The position numbers and the translations under genes were made by a program. From Clostridiales bacterium (GTDB lineage Bacteria; Bacillota; Clostridia; Christensenellales; Aristaeellaceae), in the NCBI GenBank assembly GCA_004556395.1, contig SFHK01000038.1:1-54982 (forward strand): a stretch of DNA of 54,982 bases, in the 5' to 3' direction. The notes beneath the pieces were generated by a model, which worked only from the letters and a program-made list of their open reading frames with translations, did not search any database and had not been told where the DNA came from. Shown here piece by piece: positions 1 through 7,054 of the stretch. Within the stretch, counting starts at the first letter, position 1; each line of letters opens with the position of its first letter.

Positions 1-72
1 AACGCCATATTGCCGGGCAATGGGCGCGGCTATGGATTTAATCTCATCCAACGTGTAGATTTTGTCGCTCAT
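1..72 (-). CDS. Nucleotidyltransferase-domain protein, N-terminal 24 codons only
   Basis: The gene starts at an ATG at 72 and runs off the left edge. The visible residues begin MSDKIYTLDEIKSIAAPIA and continue RQYGV. This is the usual opening of small MNT-type nucleotidyltransferases (antitoxin-like partners of HEPN proteins), just before their GSYARG catalytic motif, which would lie outside the window. An AAAGGAG ribosome binding site precedes the start, and a good promoter lies at 112-140. Family assignment rests on this short opening alone; whether a HEPN partner follows cannot be seen. Confidence 0.6.
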   Translation of the reverse strand, partial: MSDKIYTLDEIKSIAAPIARQYGV

Positions 73-111
73 GATGGCGGCTCCTTTCTCGGAAGATTCC
101 CTTTCACCTTT

Positions 112-140
112 ATTATACGCGAAATCGGTCGCTTAATCAA
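112..140 (-). promoter_or_regulatory. Sigma-A promoter of the nucleotidyltransferase gene
   Basis: TTGATT (complement of 135-140) and TATAAT (complement of 112-117) are separated by exactly 17 bases and point left towards the ATG at 72. Confidence 0.7.
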
Positions 141-163
141 GTAAATTCAAAGCAGACAGGCAG

Positions 164-394
164 GTGATGGATGTGATGATCCGCTGGTTCTGCCTGCTGT
201 TCGGAAATCAGTTCAGTCCGGACGATGTTCTGGACGGCTATCCCGTGGATCGCCTGATGCATGACGTCGCGCTGGCGTTGATGGCCGTGCAGACCCAGAC
301 AACAGAAATTCTCAGCGAGTTCCCTACGAAGGCGGCGAAGGAACCGGCGAGTCCGCAGACGGCGGCGGAAGCGGAAGAGATCCCGCTGTTCTGA
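164..394 (+). CDS. Phage tail protein (tail assembly chaperone-like), probably 5' truncated
   Basis: A 76-residue frame starting GTG-ATG reads MMDVMIRWFCLLFGNQFSP and then DDVLDGYPVDRLMHDVALALM. This resembles the C-terminal part of Firmicutes phage proteins encoded between tail tube and tape measure. It has no convincing ribosome binding site and begins just 24 bases from the promoter of the leftward gene, so its 5' end is probably lost. A second frame (265-582) overlaps it in the -1 phase, as in phage G/GT tail chaperone pairs. The tape-measure fragment at 1950 supports a phage tail module. I read it as prophage debris. Confidence 0.5.
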   Translation: MMDVMIRWFCLLFGNQFSPDDVLDGYPVDRLMHDVALALMAVQTQTTEILSEFPTKAAKEPASPQTAAEAEEIPLF

Positions 395-582
395 CGCTGC
401 CTGAATTTGTCTATTCCACCTACAACTCGCTCCTGGAATCCGGCTGGCGCATGGATGAGATCGACCGCATGAATATGCAGGGATTTCTGAAGATGCGTGC
501 ATGGAATGCCCGGCAGAACCAGAAAAAGAAAGAACCCCGCCAACGATACATTGACGAGGTGTGGACAGGAATGAAACCGTAG
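265..582 (+). CDS. Second tail-chaperone frame, reached by -1 frameshift or decayed
   Basis: A frame open from 265 to the stop at 580-582 ends in a charged tail containing ARQNQKKKEPRQRYIDEV. The part after 397 reads LPEFVYSTYNSLLESGWRMD, a typical size and style for the second tail-assembly-chaperone product of siphophages. No usual start codon with a ribosome binding site is present before 448, so expression would need a -1 shift from the 164-394 frame. No canonical slippery heptamer was found. The stop abuts the stop of the antisense ATPase gene at 583 with no spacing. Confidence 0.4.
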   Translation, partial: RRAGVDGRADPDNRNSQRVPYEGGEGTGESADGGGSGRDPAVLTLPEFVYSTYNSLLESGWRMDEIDRMNMQGFLKMRAWNARQNQKKKEPRQRYIDEVWTGMKP

Positions 583-1812
583 TCAGATACCCCAGATCGG
601 AACGACATAGTTTTCACTGTCTATTGCGGAGAGATTGTCCTTCATACACAGAATGGCGCCCTTGCCGCGGGGAACCGATCCCTTGTCCAGAAGCTTATAC
701 GGACGAGTGAGTTCCGTTCCGGGATTGGAGGTTTTCTTAATTTCCATGGGATGGAGGCTCCCGTCCGACTCCATGACAATATCAATCTCCTTGGCGTCGT
801 TATCCCGGTAGTAATTCAGAAGCGGCTGCTCACCGGCGTTGAAATATGTTTTCAGGATCTCTGAAACGGTATAGTTTTCCAAAATCGCACCGTTGAGTGC
901 TCCCGCCTCCAGTGTTTCGGGGCTGGACCATCTGGTCAGGTACGCGACAAGTCCCGTATCGTAGAAATACAGCTTGGGTTTGCTGACTGTACGTTTAAGC
1001 AGGTTGTTGGAATAGGGATGCAAATAAAAAATGATATCGGATTTTTCCAGCAGCCCAAGCCATTCCTGTACCTTTTCAGAACGCATTCCACCCATGTCGT
1101 TGCCAATGTCAGCATAGTTGACCATCTGACCGGTACGGCAGGCAACCGCAGTAATGAAGCGCAGAAATTCGACCGATTCAATATCGCCGTCCAGCTCGCG
1201 GATATCGCGTTCAATATATGTCTGCAGATAGCTGGAATAGAACAGATTGCGGCTTGAAACGTGACCGCTAGTCAGGGCTGGCATGGAACCCCTGAAAATT
1301 CTCTCGTAGATCGCGGGCGTATCTGCCGGAGTGCGGGCGGCAATCCGCATCTGCAGCGCGTCCTGATTGAGCGTGAAAGGAAGGTTTTCGCCGTTTCCGT
1401 ACAGCTCATTTTGAGACATGGTGCACATGTGCAGAATACACGCTCTGCCGACCAGCGATTCGCCGGCCAACTTCATCAGTTTAAACGACTGTGAACCTGT
1501 CATCCAGAAATCACCGGGACGCTGATTGCGATCGGCATGAATTTTAATATAGGTGAAAAGCTGCGGTGCATACTGTACTTCATCAATCAGAATGGGCGGC
1601 TTGTGAAGTTGAAGGAACATTTCCGGGTCGTTTTGAGCCAGTGCACGTTCTGTCAGGTCATCCAGCGTTACATAATTGCGCGTTGTTCCTTGCATCAGTT
1701 TTTGCAGCATGGTTGTTTTGCCAATTTGTCGGGAACCGGTAATGATAACGGCGGGATACTCCTCACTGGCTTGAAGGACGACACGTTCAAGGTCACGTTT
1801 GATATACTGCAC
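583..1812 (-). CDS. AAA_14 / DUF4143 family ATP-binding protein
   Basis: A 409-residue protein with Walker A GSRQIGKT (residues 26-33), Walker B ILIDE (74-78) and a C-terminal DUF4143 region. The C-terminal region contains a D...EID...MEIKK arrangement typical of PD-(D/E)XK-like folds. Proteins of this family are common accessory ATPases of unknown role in gut Firmicutes. The start is a GTG at 1812 preceded by AAAGGA; a TTGACT-N17-TATACT promoter lies just upstream. The gene sits in antisense between phage tail-chaperone frames and a tape-measure fragment and carries its own promoter, like a phage moron or late insertion. Domain calls are confident; function is unknown. Confidence 0.85.
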   Translation of the reverse strand: MQYIKRDLERVVLQASEEYPAVIITGSRQIGKTTMLQKLMQGTTRNYVTLDDLTERALAQNDPEMFLQLHKPPILIDEVQYAPQLFTYIKIHADRNQRPGDFWMTGSQSFKLMKLAGESLVGRACILHMCTMSQNELYGNGENLPFTLNQDALQMRIAARTPADTPAIYERIFRGSMPALTSGHVSSRNLFYSSYLQTYIERDIRELDGDIESVEFLRFITAVACRTGQMVNYADIGNDMGGMRSEKVQEWLGLLEKSDIIFYLHPYSNNLLKRTVSKPKLYFYDTGLVAYLTRWSSPETLEAGALNGAILENYTVSEILKTYFNAGEQPLLNYYRDNDAKEIDIVMESDGSLHPMEIKKTSNPGTELTRPYKLLDKGSVPRGKGAILCMKDNLSAIDSENYVVPIWGI

Positions 1813-1850
1813 ATCGACACATCCTTTCGGGTGAATTCCATTCTGCTTGT

Positions 1851-1879
1851 AGTATAGCCGAAATCCGCGCTGAAGTCAA
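1851..1879 (-). promoter_or_regulatory. Sigma-A promoter of the AAA ATPase gene
   Basis: TTGACT (complement of 1874-1879), a 17-base spacer and TATACT (complement of 1851-1856) point towards the GTG start at 1812. Confidence 0.7.
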
Positions 1880-1949
1880 CATGGAATTCGGCTGTTTTAC
1901 AAAAAAATCAGAAAATAACCGAGGTAAATTGAAGGCGGGGTGAGCCGGC

Positions 1950-2130
1950 ATGAGCGAGACGCCCCGCGATCTCGTGGTATCGCTGTCATTGAACAGCGAT
2001 AATTTCACGCGCAATATCAAATCCATCAATAAGCAGATCCAGGAAGCGGAATCGGCGTTCCGGCTGGCCTCTGCGGGCGTTGAGAATTTCGAGACGACCA
2101 CAGCCGGTCTGTCCTTCAAGTTATCTACGC
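1950..2130 (+). pseudogene. Phage tail tape measure protein, 5' fragment
   Basis: The frame opens MSETPRDLVVSLSLNSDNF and continues with TRNIKSINKQIQEAESAFRL and ASAGVENFETTTAGL. This is the highly characteristic N-terminus of long phage tape measure proteins. A GAGG site lies upstream. Similarity stops near residue 60 (KLSTLQ, about 2130); the frame then stays open only because it reads antisense through the cas3 remnant. Normal tape measure proteins are many hundreds of residues, so over 90% is missing. It is the strongest evidence that 150-2130 is residual prophage DNA. Confidence 0.75.
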
Positions 2131-3276
2131 TTCAGCGAACCTTTCAGCTTCGCGCCGCCCGCCGCGTTCCACCATCCTGCGCGCCATGCAATGGTGCTTG
2201 TTTTCGTTTTGCCCGTAGTTATCAAGCGCTTCGCGAATGTCCTTCGCGTTCTGGTCGAGAATGGTGTTGTAGGGAATGATATAGAAGATGCGGGAGTGGC
2301 CATTGTGCGCCGCGTGCCGGAGCGCGTATCGCAGGCTGGAATACGTCTTCCCGCCGCCGGTCGGAACAGACAGGGAATAGACGCCCGGTGCAGAAAGAGC
2401 TTTCTCAAAACAGGCATCGGAAATTTCGCCGCGGATGCGGTCGACGCCCTCCGTGCAGTTCAAATGGGTCTTGCGGTAATTTTCAAAGGTATTCAGCAAG
2501 GCGTTCCAGTCGGGCGCATGATCGGAGGAAGCAAACGGATTCTCCTCATACTCGAGGCAGGCCGCATCCCAGCGATCGGCGTCCACCAGTATGCTCAGAA
2601 GCAAGCGGCAAACCAATCCCAGTGCGGCATCCATGCGGGAACCCCGCTTGGGCAAATCCGGAAACAGCGTGTCAAATTCTCGACAGGCGCCCTCAAACAG
2701 AGCATCCAATCGATCGGCATCCGCAACGTTTTCGAGGAACCACGCAATAGCTTCGTTCACGTGAACGGAAGCGGCTTCCGTCTCGAGCCCATTGAGCAGC
2801 GGCGACCAGCCGTTCGGATCCAGGCAATCGCTCAAGCCCGCATGGTGTCCGAAAATGCAAAGCATGACAATCTGCGCCGTCGCGCGAGCGCAAGCATCAG
2901 CCTCAGACCGTAGGAACCAGCGCCGATACGCGTAAATCGCCCCCGCGGGCGCGTGATGATGCGGTGAAACGGCAAGCTTCCCGGAAAGATATGCCTCAAA
3001 CCGGCGCGTAGCCTTCCCCATATCGTGCATCAGCCCGATAAGCTCCGCCAGCCGAGCCAGCCCCAGATCGAAGCGACGGGTATATAAATCCATAGCCTCG
3101 TCGATTTCCAGCAGCGTGCCGTCGTCCAGGTGGGGCAGGTTGCGCAGGGACATGAACGGAATTGTATTTTCCAGCGTGTCGCGCGTGACGACTCGAATCC
3201 CGCGTTTTTCATATTCGGATAGTTTTCCGGCTGATGGTAGAAGGGATAAATCCTCGCCATAACAGACCTCCGCCAT
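2125..3276 (-). pseudogene. cas3: CRISPR-associated Cas3 remnant: HD nuclease plus start of helicase
   Basis: The 383-residue frame carries the HD-nuclease motif LIGLMHDMGK (about residues 75-85), the downstream HHAPAG and FGHHAGL histidine motifs, and then the helicase motif I SVPTGGGKT followed by IPYNTILDQNA. It ends about 40 residues later, so helicase motifs II-VI and the C-terminal half are absent; full Cas3 proteins are about 750-850 residues. The break coincides with the end of the tape-measure fragment on the other strand. The N-terminus is also abnormal: a GGAGG-preceded ATG at 3260 lies in a different frame, suggesting a frameshift. No other cas gene or CRISPR array is visible. Confidence 0.75.
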
Positions 3277-3287
3277 TCATTTCATAG

Positions 3288-3317
3288 AAAAAGAGCGGCA
3301 GGAGATCGTCCTGCCGC
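3288..3317 (-). terminator. Rho-independent terminator of the first sugar ABC operon
   Basis: On the minus strand GCGGCAGGA/TCCTGCCGC forms a stem (complement of 3309-3317 and 3295-3303), followed by a CTTTTTC run. It lies 16 bases after the binding-protein stop at 3333. Confidence 0.8.
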
Positions 3318-3332
3318 CCGAAGTAATGGGAA

Positions 3333-4889
3333 TCAGTTGTAGCTGACGTAGCGGCGCTCGGTGGAGTAGATGACCTGCTCGGCTTCCTCATAGGCGGCGA
3401 GCACGGCGTCCATATCGCCCAGCGCGAGGGTCTCTTCCACGAAGGCGTCCCACTCGCTCATGCTGCGGGTGCCGTCGATGAAGTACATCACGTTCTCATC
3501 GATGTAGGTGGTGAAGGGGGTGACGTTGCGGGCAACCACTTCGTTCTGCTCCGCGGTGAAGGCGGGCTTGCCGCGCAGGGCGCGGATGCCGATCAGATCG
3601 CCGCTGATGAGGCCGCCGATGATCTTGTCATAGGCCGCGCGGGAGGCGTCGGTGCCGCCCACATAGTCCACCTCGCGGTTCTTGTACTGGATGTAGCGGA
3701 TATCCATGATGTTGCCGACGCCGGCCTCCTTGCGGGTCGCGGAATCGGTGTAGCCGTTCAGGAAGCTGTGCGTGCCGTTTTCGCCGGTGACATAGGTCTC
3801 GTTTTCAATGCCCCAGTTGAACAGCATGGAGGCTTCCTTGGAGATGACGACGTCGAGATACGCGCAGAGCAGCTCGGGATTGGCGACGTCCGCGTTTACG
3901 AAGTAACCCCAGCCGGGGGTGTTGTCGTAGGGAACCGTCACCACGGAGTACTGCGGATCGCCGGCCTGATAGGCGGGCGCGAACATGGCTTCGTACTCAT
4001 AGGGAACCGGCTCGTCCAGGAAGATCTCGTGGGGGATGCAGTTCAGATACCAGAAGCCGAAGAGCCATTCGCCGTCCAGCACGGACTGGTAGGCCTGCTC
4101 GTCAGACATGGTGGAGAACTCGGGGTTCAGCAGCTTCTCGGAGTACATGGTGTGCATCATATCGATCAGCGCGTGATAGCCGGAGTCCTCGTTCAGCAGA
4201 GAATGCGTCCACTTCTCGCCGTCGAAGTAGAAGCCGGTCTTCGCGTTGTTGATCGCGCCCAGAGCGTACATGTAGTAGCCCGCGCCCCAGCCGTAGGTGA
4301 TGAAGGCGTTTCCGTTGGGATTTTCTTTCTTGTAGGCGCGCATGCAGTCGAGCATTTCGTCCCACGTGGTGGGAATTTCCTTGCCCAGCTTTTTAAGCGC
4401 GGTGGTGTTGACAAAGAAGCTCTCATCCACATAGTCGTTGGGCTCAATGTCGTTCAGGCAGTACAGAGCGCCGTCCTCCGTGGCCATGTTGGCGATCTGG
4501 GGATAGGTCTCCAGATAGCTCTTCAGGTTCGGCATGTAGTCCAGATAGTCCTTGAAGTTGAGGAAGTAGCCGAGGCCGCCGTAGTTCGCCACGACGTCCG
4601 AAGACTTGCGCAGCCAGACGATGTCCGGCAGGTCGCCGGTGTTCAGGAACAGGGAGGTCTTGCTGTCGAAGTCGCCCCACGGAGCGGACGACCACTCGAT
4701 GGAAACATTGCCCAGCAGCGCGCTGTAGGCCTTGTAAACGGGGGATTCGCGATTCTCGGTCAGGCCGAGATCGGCGGTGTAGCCCTTGTACACGACCTCC
4801 TCGCCCGCATAGGGAAGCAGGGCTTCGGCCAGCGCGGAGCCGCTTGCCAGTATGGCCAGAAGCACGAGAACGGATACCAGTTTCTTCAT
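3333..4889 (-). CDS. Extracellular solute-binding protein of a sugar ABC transporter
   Basis: A 518-residue family 1 (LipO/YtcQ-like) binding protein that should capture an oligosaccharide outside the cell and pass it to the two permeases encoded just upstream. The start at 4889 is set by GGAGG and the signal peptide MKKLVSVLVLLAILASGSAL ending ALA-EA. There is no lipobox cysteine, unlike most Gram-positive binding proteins, so surface retention is unclear. The binding core contains typical GDLPDIVWL and TTWDEM segments. The gene is last in the operon permease-permease-binding protein and is followed by a terminator. No ATPase gene is nearby, which is usual for this group since an ATPase encoded elsewhere is shared. 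The substrate cannot be told from sequence. Confidence 0.88.
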   Translation of the reverse strand: MKKLVSVLVLLAILASGSALAEALLPYAGEEVVYKGYTADLGLTENRESPVYKAYSALLGNVSIEWSSAPWGDFDSKTSLFLNTGDLPDIVWLRKSSDVVANYGGLGYFLNFKDYLDYMPNLKSYLETYPQIANMATEDGALYCLNDIEPNDYVDESFFVNTTALKKLGKEIPTTWDEMLDCMRAYKKENPNGNAFITYGWGAGYYMYALGAINNAKTGFYFDGEKWTHSLLNEDSGYHALIDMMHTMYSEKLLNPEFSTMSDEQAYQSVLDGEWLFGFWYLNCIPHEIFLDEPVPYEYEAMFAPAYQAGDPQYSVVTVPYDNTPGWGYFVNADVANPELLCAYLDVVISKEASMLFNWGIENETYVTGENGTHSFLNGYTDSATRKEAGVGNIMDIRYIQYKNREVDYVGGTDASRAAYDKIIGGLISGDLIGIRALRGKPAFTAEQNEVVARNVTPFTTYIDENVMYFIDGTRSMSEWDAFVEETLALGDMDAVLAAYEEAEQVIYSTERRYVSYN

Positions 4890-4939
4890 GTCGTTTTTCC
4901 TCCTGTCTTTTTTCTTCGAGCGGGCGAGCCCGCCTGAAT

Positions 4940-5812
4940 TCAAGCCTTAATGGAGCCGACGAGGACTCCCTTCGCGAAGTGCTTCTGCATGAACGGATAT
5001 ACGCAGAGCACGGGTACAACGGTGATAATCGTCGCCGCCGCCTTGGTCGTTCGGCTGGAAATCGCGCGGTAATCCTTGAGCAGCTGCGCGGTGGAAGCGT
5101 CCTTGTAGTCCATAAGTACCAGTAAGCGGCGCATAAGAAGCTGAATGGGATATTTTGTATCGTCGCGCAGATAGAGCAGTGCCGTCATGTAGTCATTCCA
5201 GTAGCCTACGATGCTGAACAGCGCGAAGGTGGCGATGACGGCCTTGGACAACGGCAGGATAATCTGAAACAGAATGCGGAAGTGTCCCGCGCCGTCCAGC
5301 CCGGCCGATTCGCGCAGCGATTCCGGAATGGACATGAAGAACGTTTTGAATACGATGACGTTGTAGGCGGAAATTGCACCCGGAATGACCATTACCCAGA
5401 AGGAGTCGATCATGCCCAGCTGCATGATGGTGACATAATAGGGAATCAGGCCGCCGCCGAAGAACATCGTGATGGTCAGCAGTATGGAAACCAGCTTGCG
5501 GCCGCGCATCGAGGGAATGGACAGCGGATAGGCCATCAGGGACGTGGTGAGCAGCATGATCACCGTGCCCACAGCGGCGTACTGAATCGTGTTCCAGTAA
5601 TAGAGAATCGTGCGGCTGTCGTTTAGAAGCGCCTTATAGGATTCCAGCGAAAAACCCTTGGGCATCAGATAGACCGGCAGCGATTTCAGCTCCTGCGAAT
5701 CGCTGAAGGACAGCGCCAGCATGTTCAGAAGCGGGTAAATGAAAATCGCGGAAAGCAGGATCATGAGAATGACCAGTACGACGTCGAACGCCGTCACCTT
5801 TTTTGTGACCAT
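4940..5812 (-). CDS. Sugar ABC transporter permease, LplC/YtcP type
   Basis: A 290-residue inner-membrane protein with about six hydrophobic segments, starting MVTKKVTAFDVVLVILMILL. The permease EAA loop is visible as ESAGLDGAGHFRILFQIILP (about residues 185-205), which contacts the ATPase. It ends with the family-typical sequence FAKGVLVGSIKA. It pairs with the LplB-type permease upstream (13-base gap) to form the channel for the binding protein encoded downstream. Length and ending match the CUT1-like LplC family. Confidence 0.9.
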   Translation of the reverse strand: MVTKKVTAFDVVLVILMILLSAIFIYPLLNMLALSFSDSQELKSLPVYLMPKGFSLESYKALLNDSRTILYYWNTIQYAAVGTVIMLLTTSLMAYPLSIPSMRGRKLVSILLTITMFFGGGLIPYYVTIMQLGMIDSFWVMVIPGAISAYNVIVFKTFFMSIPESLRESAGLDGAGHFRILFQIILPLSKAVIATFALFSIVGYWNDYMTALLYLRDDTKYPIQLLMRRLLVLMDYKDASTAQLLKDYRAISSRTTKAAATIITVVPVLCVYPFMQKHFAKGVLVGSIKA

Positions 5813-5825
5813 AGCCCTTCCCTCC

Positions 5826-6800
5826 TCAGAACAGCGACGTTTCGCTCAGCCTGCCGGTAACGGTGTTTGCGATGATCAGGAATACGAGCGATACGACGTT
5901 CACCAGCAGCCCTACCGACGACGAATAGCTCAGGTGGTTTCCGGCCGTCTCGATACCGTAGCGGTAAACGTAGGTGTTCACCACGTCCGCGGTCGAATAG
6001 GTGCGCGGGCTGTACATCAGCAGGATCTTCTGATAGTCGTTGCCCAGAATGCCGGCGACAGCCAAGATGAACAGAATGCTGATCGTGGGCAGGATGCTGG
6101 GCAGCGTGATGTACCACATCTGCTTGACGCGTCCGGCTCCGTCCAGCACGGCGGACTCGTACATCTCGGGATTGATGCCCGCGATGGCGGCCAGATAGAT
6201 GATGGAGCTGTAGCCGATGCCCTGCCAGACGCCGGAGCCGATATACAGCGGTCGGAATGCCGACGGCATCATAAAGAAGTTCTGCCGTTCAAGCCCCAGC
6301 GCGGCCAGCAGCTCGTTCACCGGGCCGTTGCTCATGTTGAAAAGCTCCTTCATCATGCCGACCACGATGACGACCGACAGGAAATACGGCATGTAGGAAA
6401 TCGTCTGCACGACCCTCTTAAACCGGGGATAGCGCAGTTCGTTGAGCAGCAGCGCCAGCAGAATGGGCGCAGGGAAGGAAAGAAACAGGCTTTCAAGACC
6501 CAGAACAAACGTGTTGCGGATGATGCGCCAGCAGAACGGGTCGCTGAAAAACGTCTGAAAATGCTTCAGACCGACCCACTGGGAATGAAAGAAGCCGCCC
6601 TTGGGCGAATAGTCCTGATACGCGACCACAATGCCGTACATGGGCAGAAACTTGAAAAGAAGCAGGTTGATCAGACCGGGAATCAGCATGATATACAGCA
6701 CCCAGTTGAGCCGCACGTATTTCCACAGGGGCATATCCCTGCTGGCGCGTCGCTCCCCGCGCAGCAGATCCTGCGTCGTTGGCATTGCTTCCTGCGACAT
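5826..6800 (-). CDS. Sugar ABC transporter permease, LplB/YteP type
   Basis: A 324-residue membrane protein, first gene of the operon. I chose the ATG at 6800 because GGAGGG lies 8 bases upstream; a longer frame to 6866 has no such site. The family signatures LPMYGIVVAYQDYSPKGG near the N-terminus and an EAA-like loop ESAVLDGAGRVKQMWYITLP are visible, as is the ending GRLSETSLF. It works with the LplC-type permease and the binding protein downstream. The divergent AraC-type regulator at 7055 is the likely controller. Confidence 0.9.
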   Translation of the reverse strand: MSQEAMPTTQDLLRGERRASRDMPLWKYVRLNWVLYIMLIPGLINLLLFKFLPMYGIVVAYQDYSPKGGFFHSQWVGLKHFQTFFSDPFCWRIIRNTFVLGLESLFLSFPAPILLALLLNELRYPRFKRVVQTISYMPYFLSVVIVVGMMKELFNMSNGPVNELLAALGLERQNFFMMPSAFRPLYIGSGVWQGIGYSSIIYLAAIAGINPEMYESAVLDGAGRVKQMWYITLPSILPTISILFILAVAGILGNDYQKILLMYSPRTYSTADVVNTYVYRYGIETAGNHLSYSSSVGLLVNVVSLVFLIIANTVTGRLSETSLF

Positions 6801-6851
6801 TGAAAGAACCCTCCGCTTGATAATTTGACACCGCTTCGCCCTTCCGAGATT

Positions 6852-6881
6852 ATTATGCCTGATCAAAACCGTTTCTGTCTA
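6852..6881 (-). promoter_or_regulatory. Weak candidate promoter of the first sugar ABC operon
   Basis: TAGACA (complement of 6876-6881), 18 bases, and CATAAT (complement of 6852-6857) point towards the permease start at 6800. The poor match is what one expects of an activator-dependent promoter controlled by the divergent AraC-type protein. This is inference. Confidence 0.35.
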
Positions 6882-6966
6882 TACTGATTTTCTTACTTTC
6901 ATACGCCTATTTGTAGCGATTTGTTGATAAGCGGCGAAATCGACGAAGAAACGGCGCTCTGCTTGC

Positions 6967-6995
6967 TTGACTTTGCACCGGTCGTCGACTATAAT
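6967..6995 (+). promoter_or_regulatory. Strong sigma-A promoter of the AraC-type regulator gene
   Basis: TTGACT at 6967-6972 and TATAAT at 6990-6995 have an exact 17-base spacer. The transcript start would be near 7002, leaving a leader of about 50 bases before the ATG at 7055. The intergenic region 6801-7054 holds only these divergent promoters. Confidence 0.8.
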
Positions 6996-7054
6996 AAATG
7001 TAGTCATTTGTGCGGCGTTGCCTTAACACAGATGCGGAAGGACGATGTGTACCG

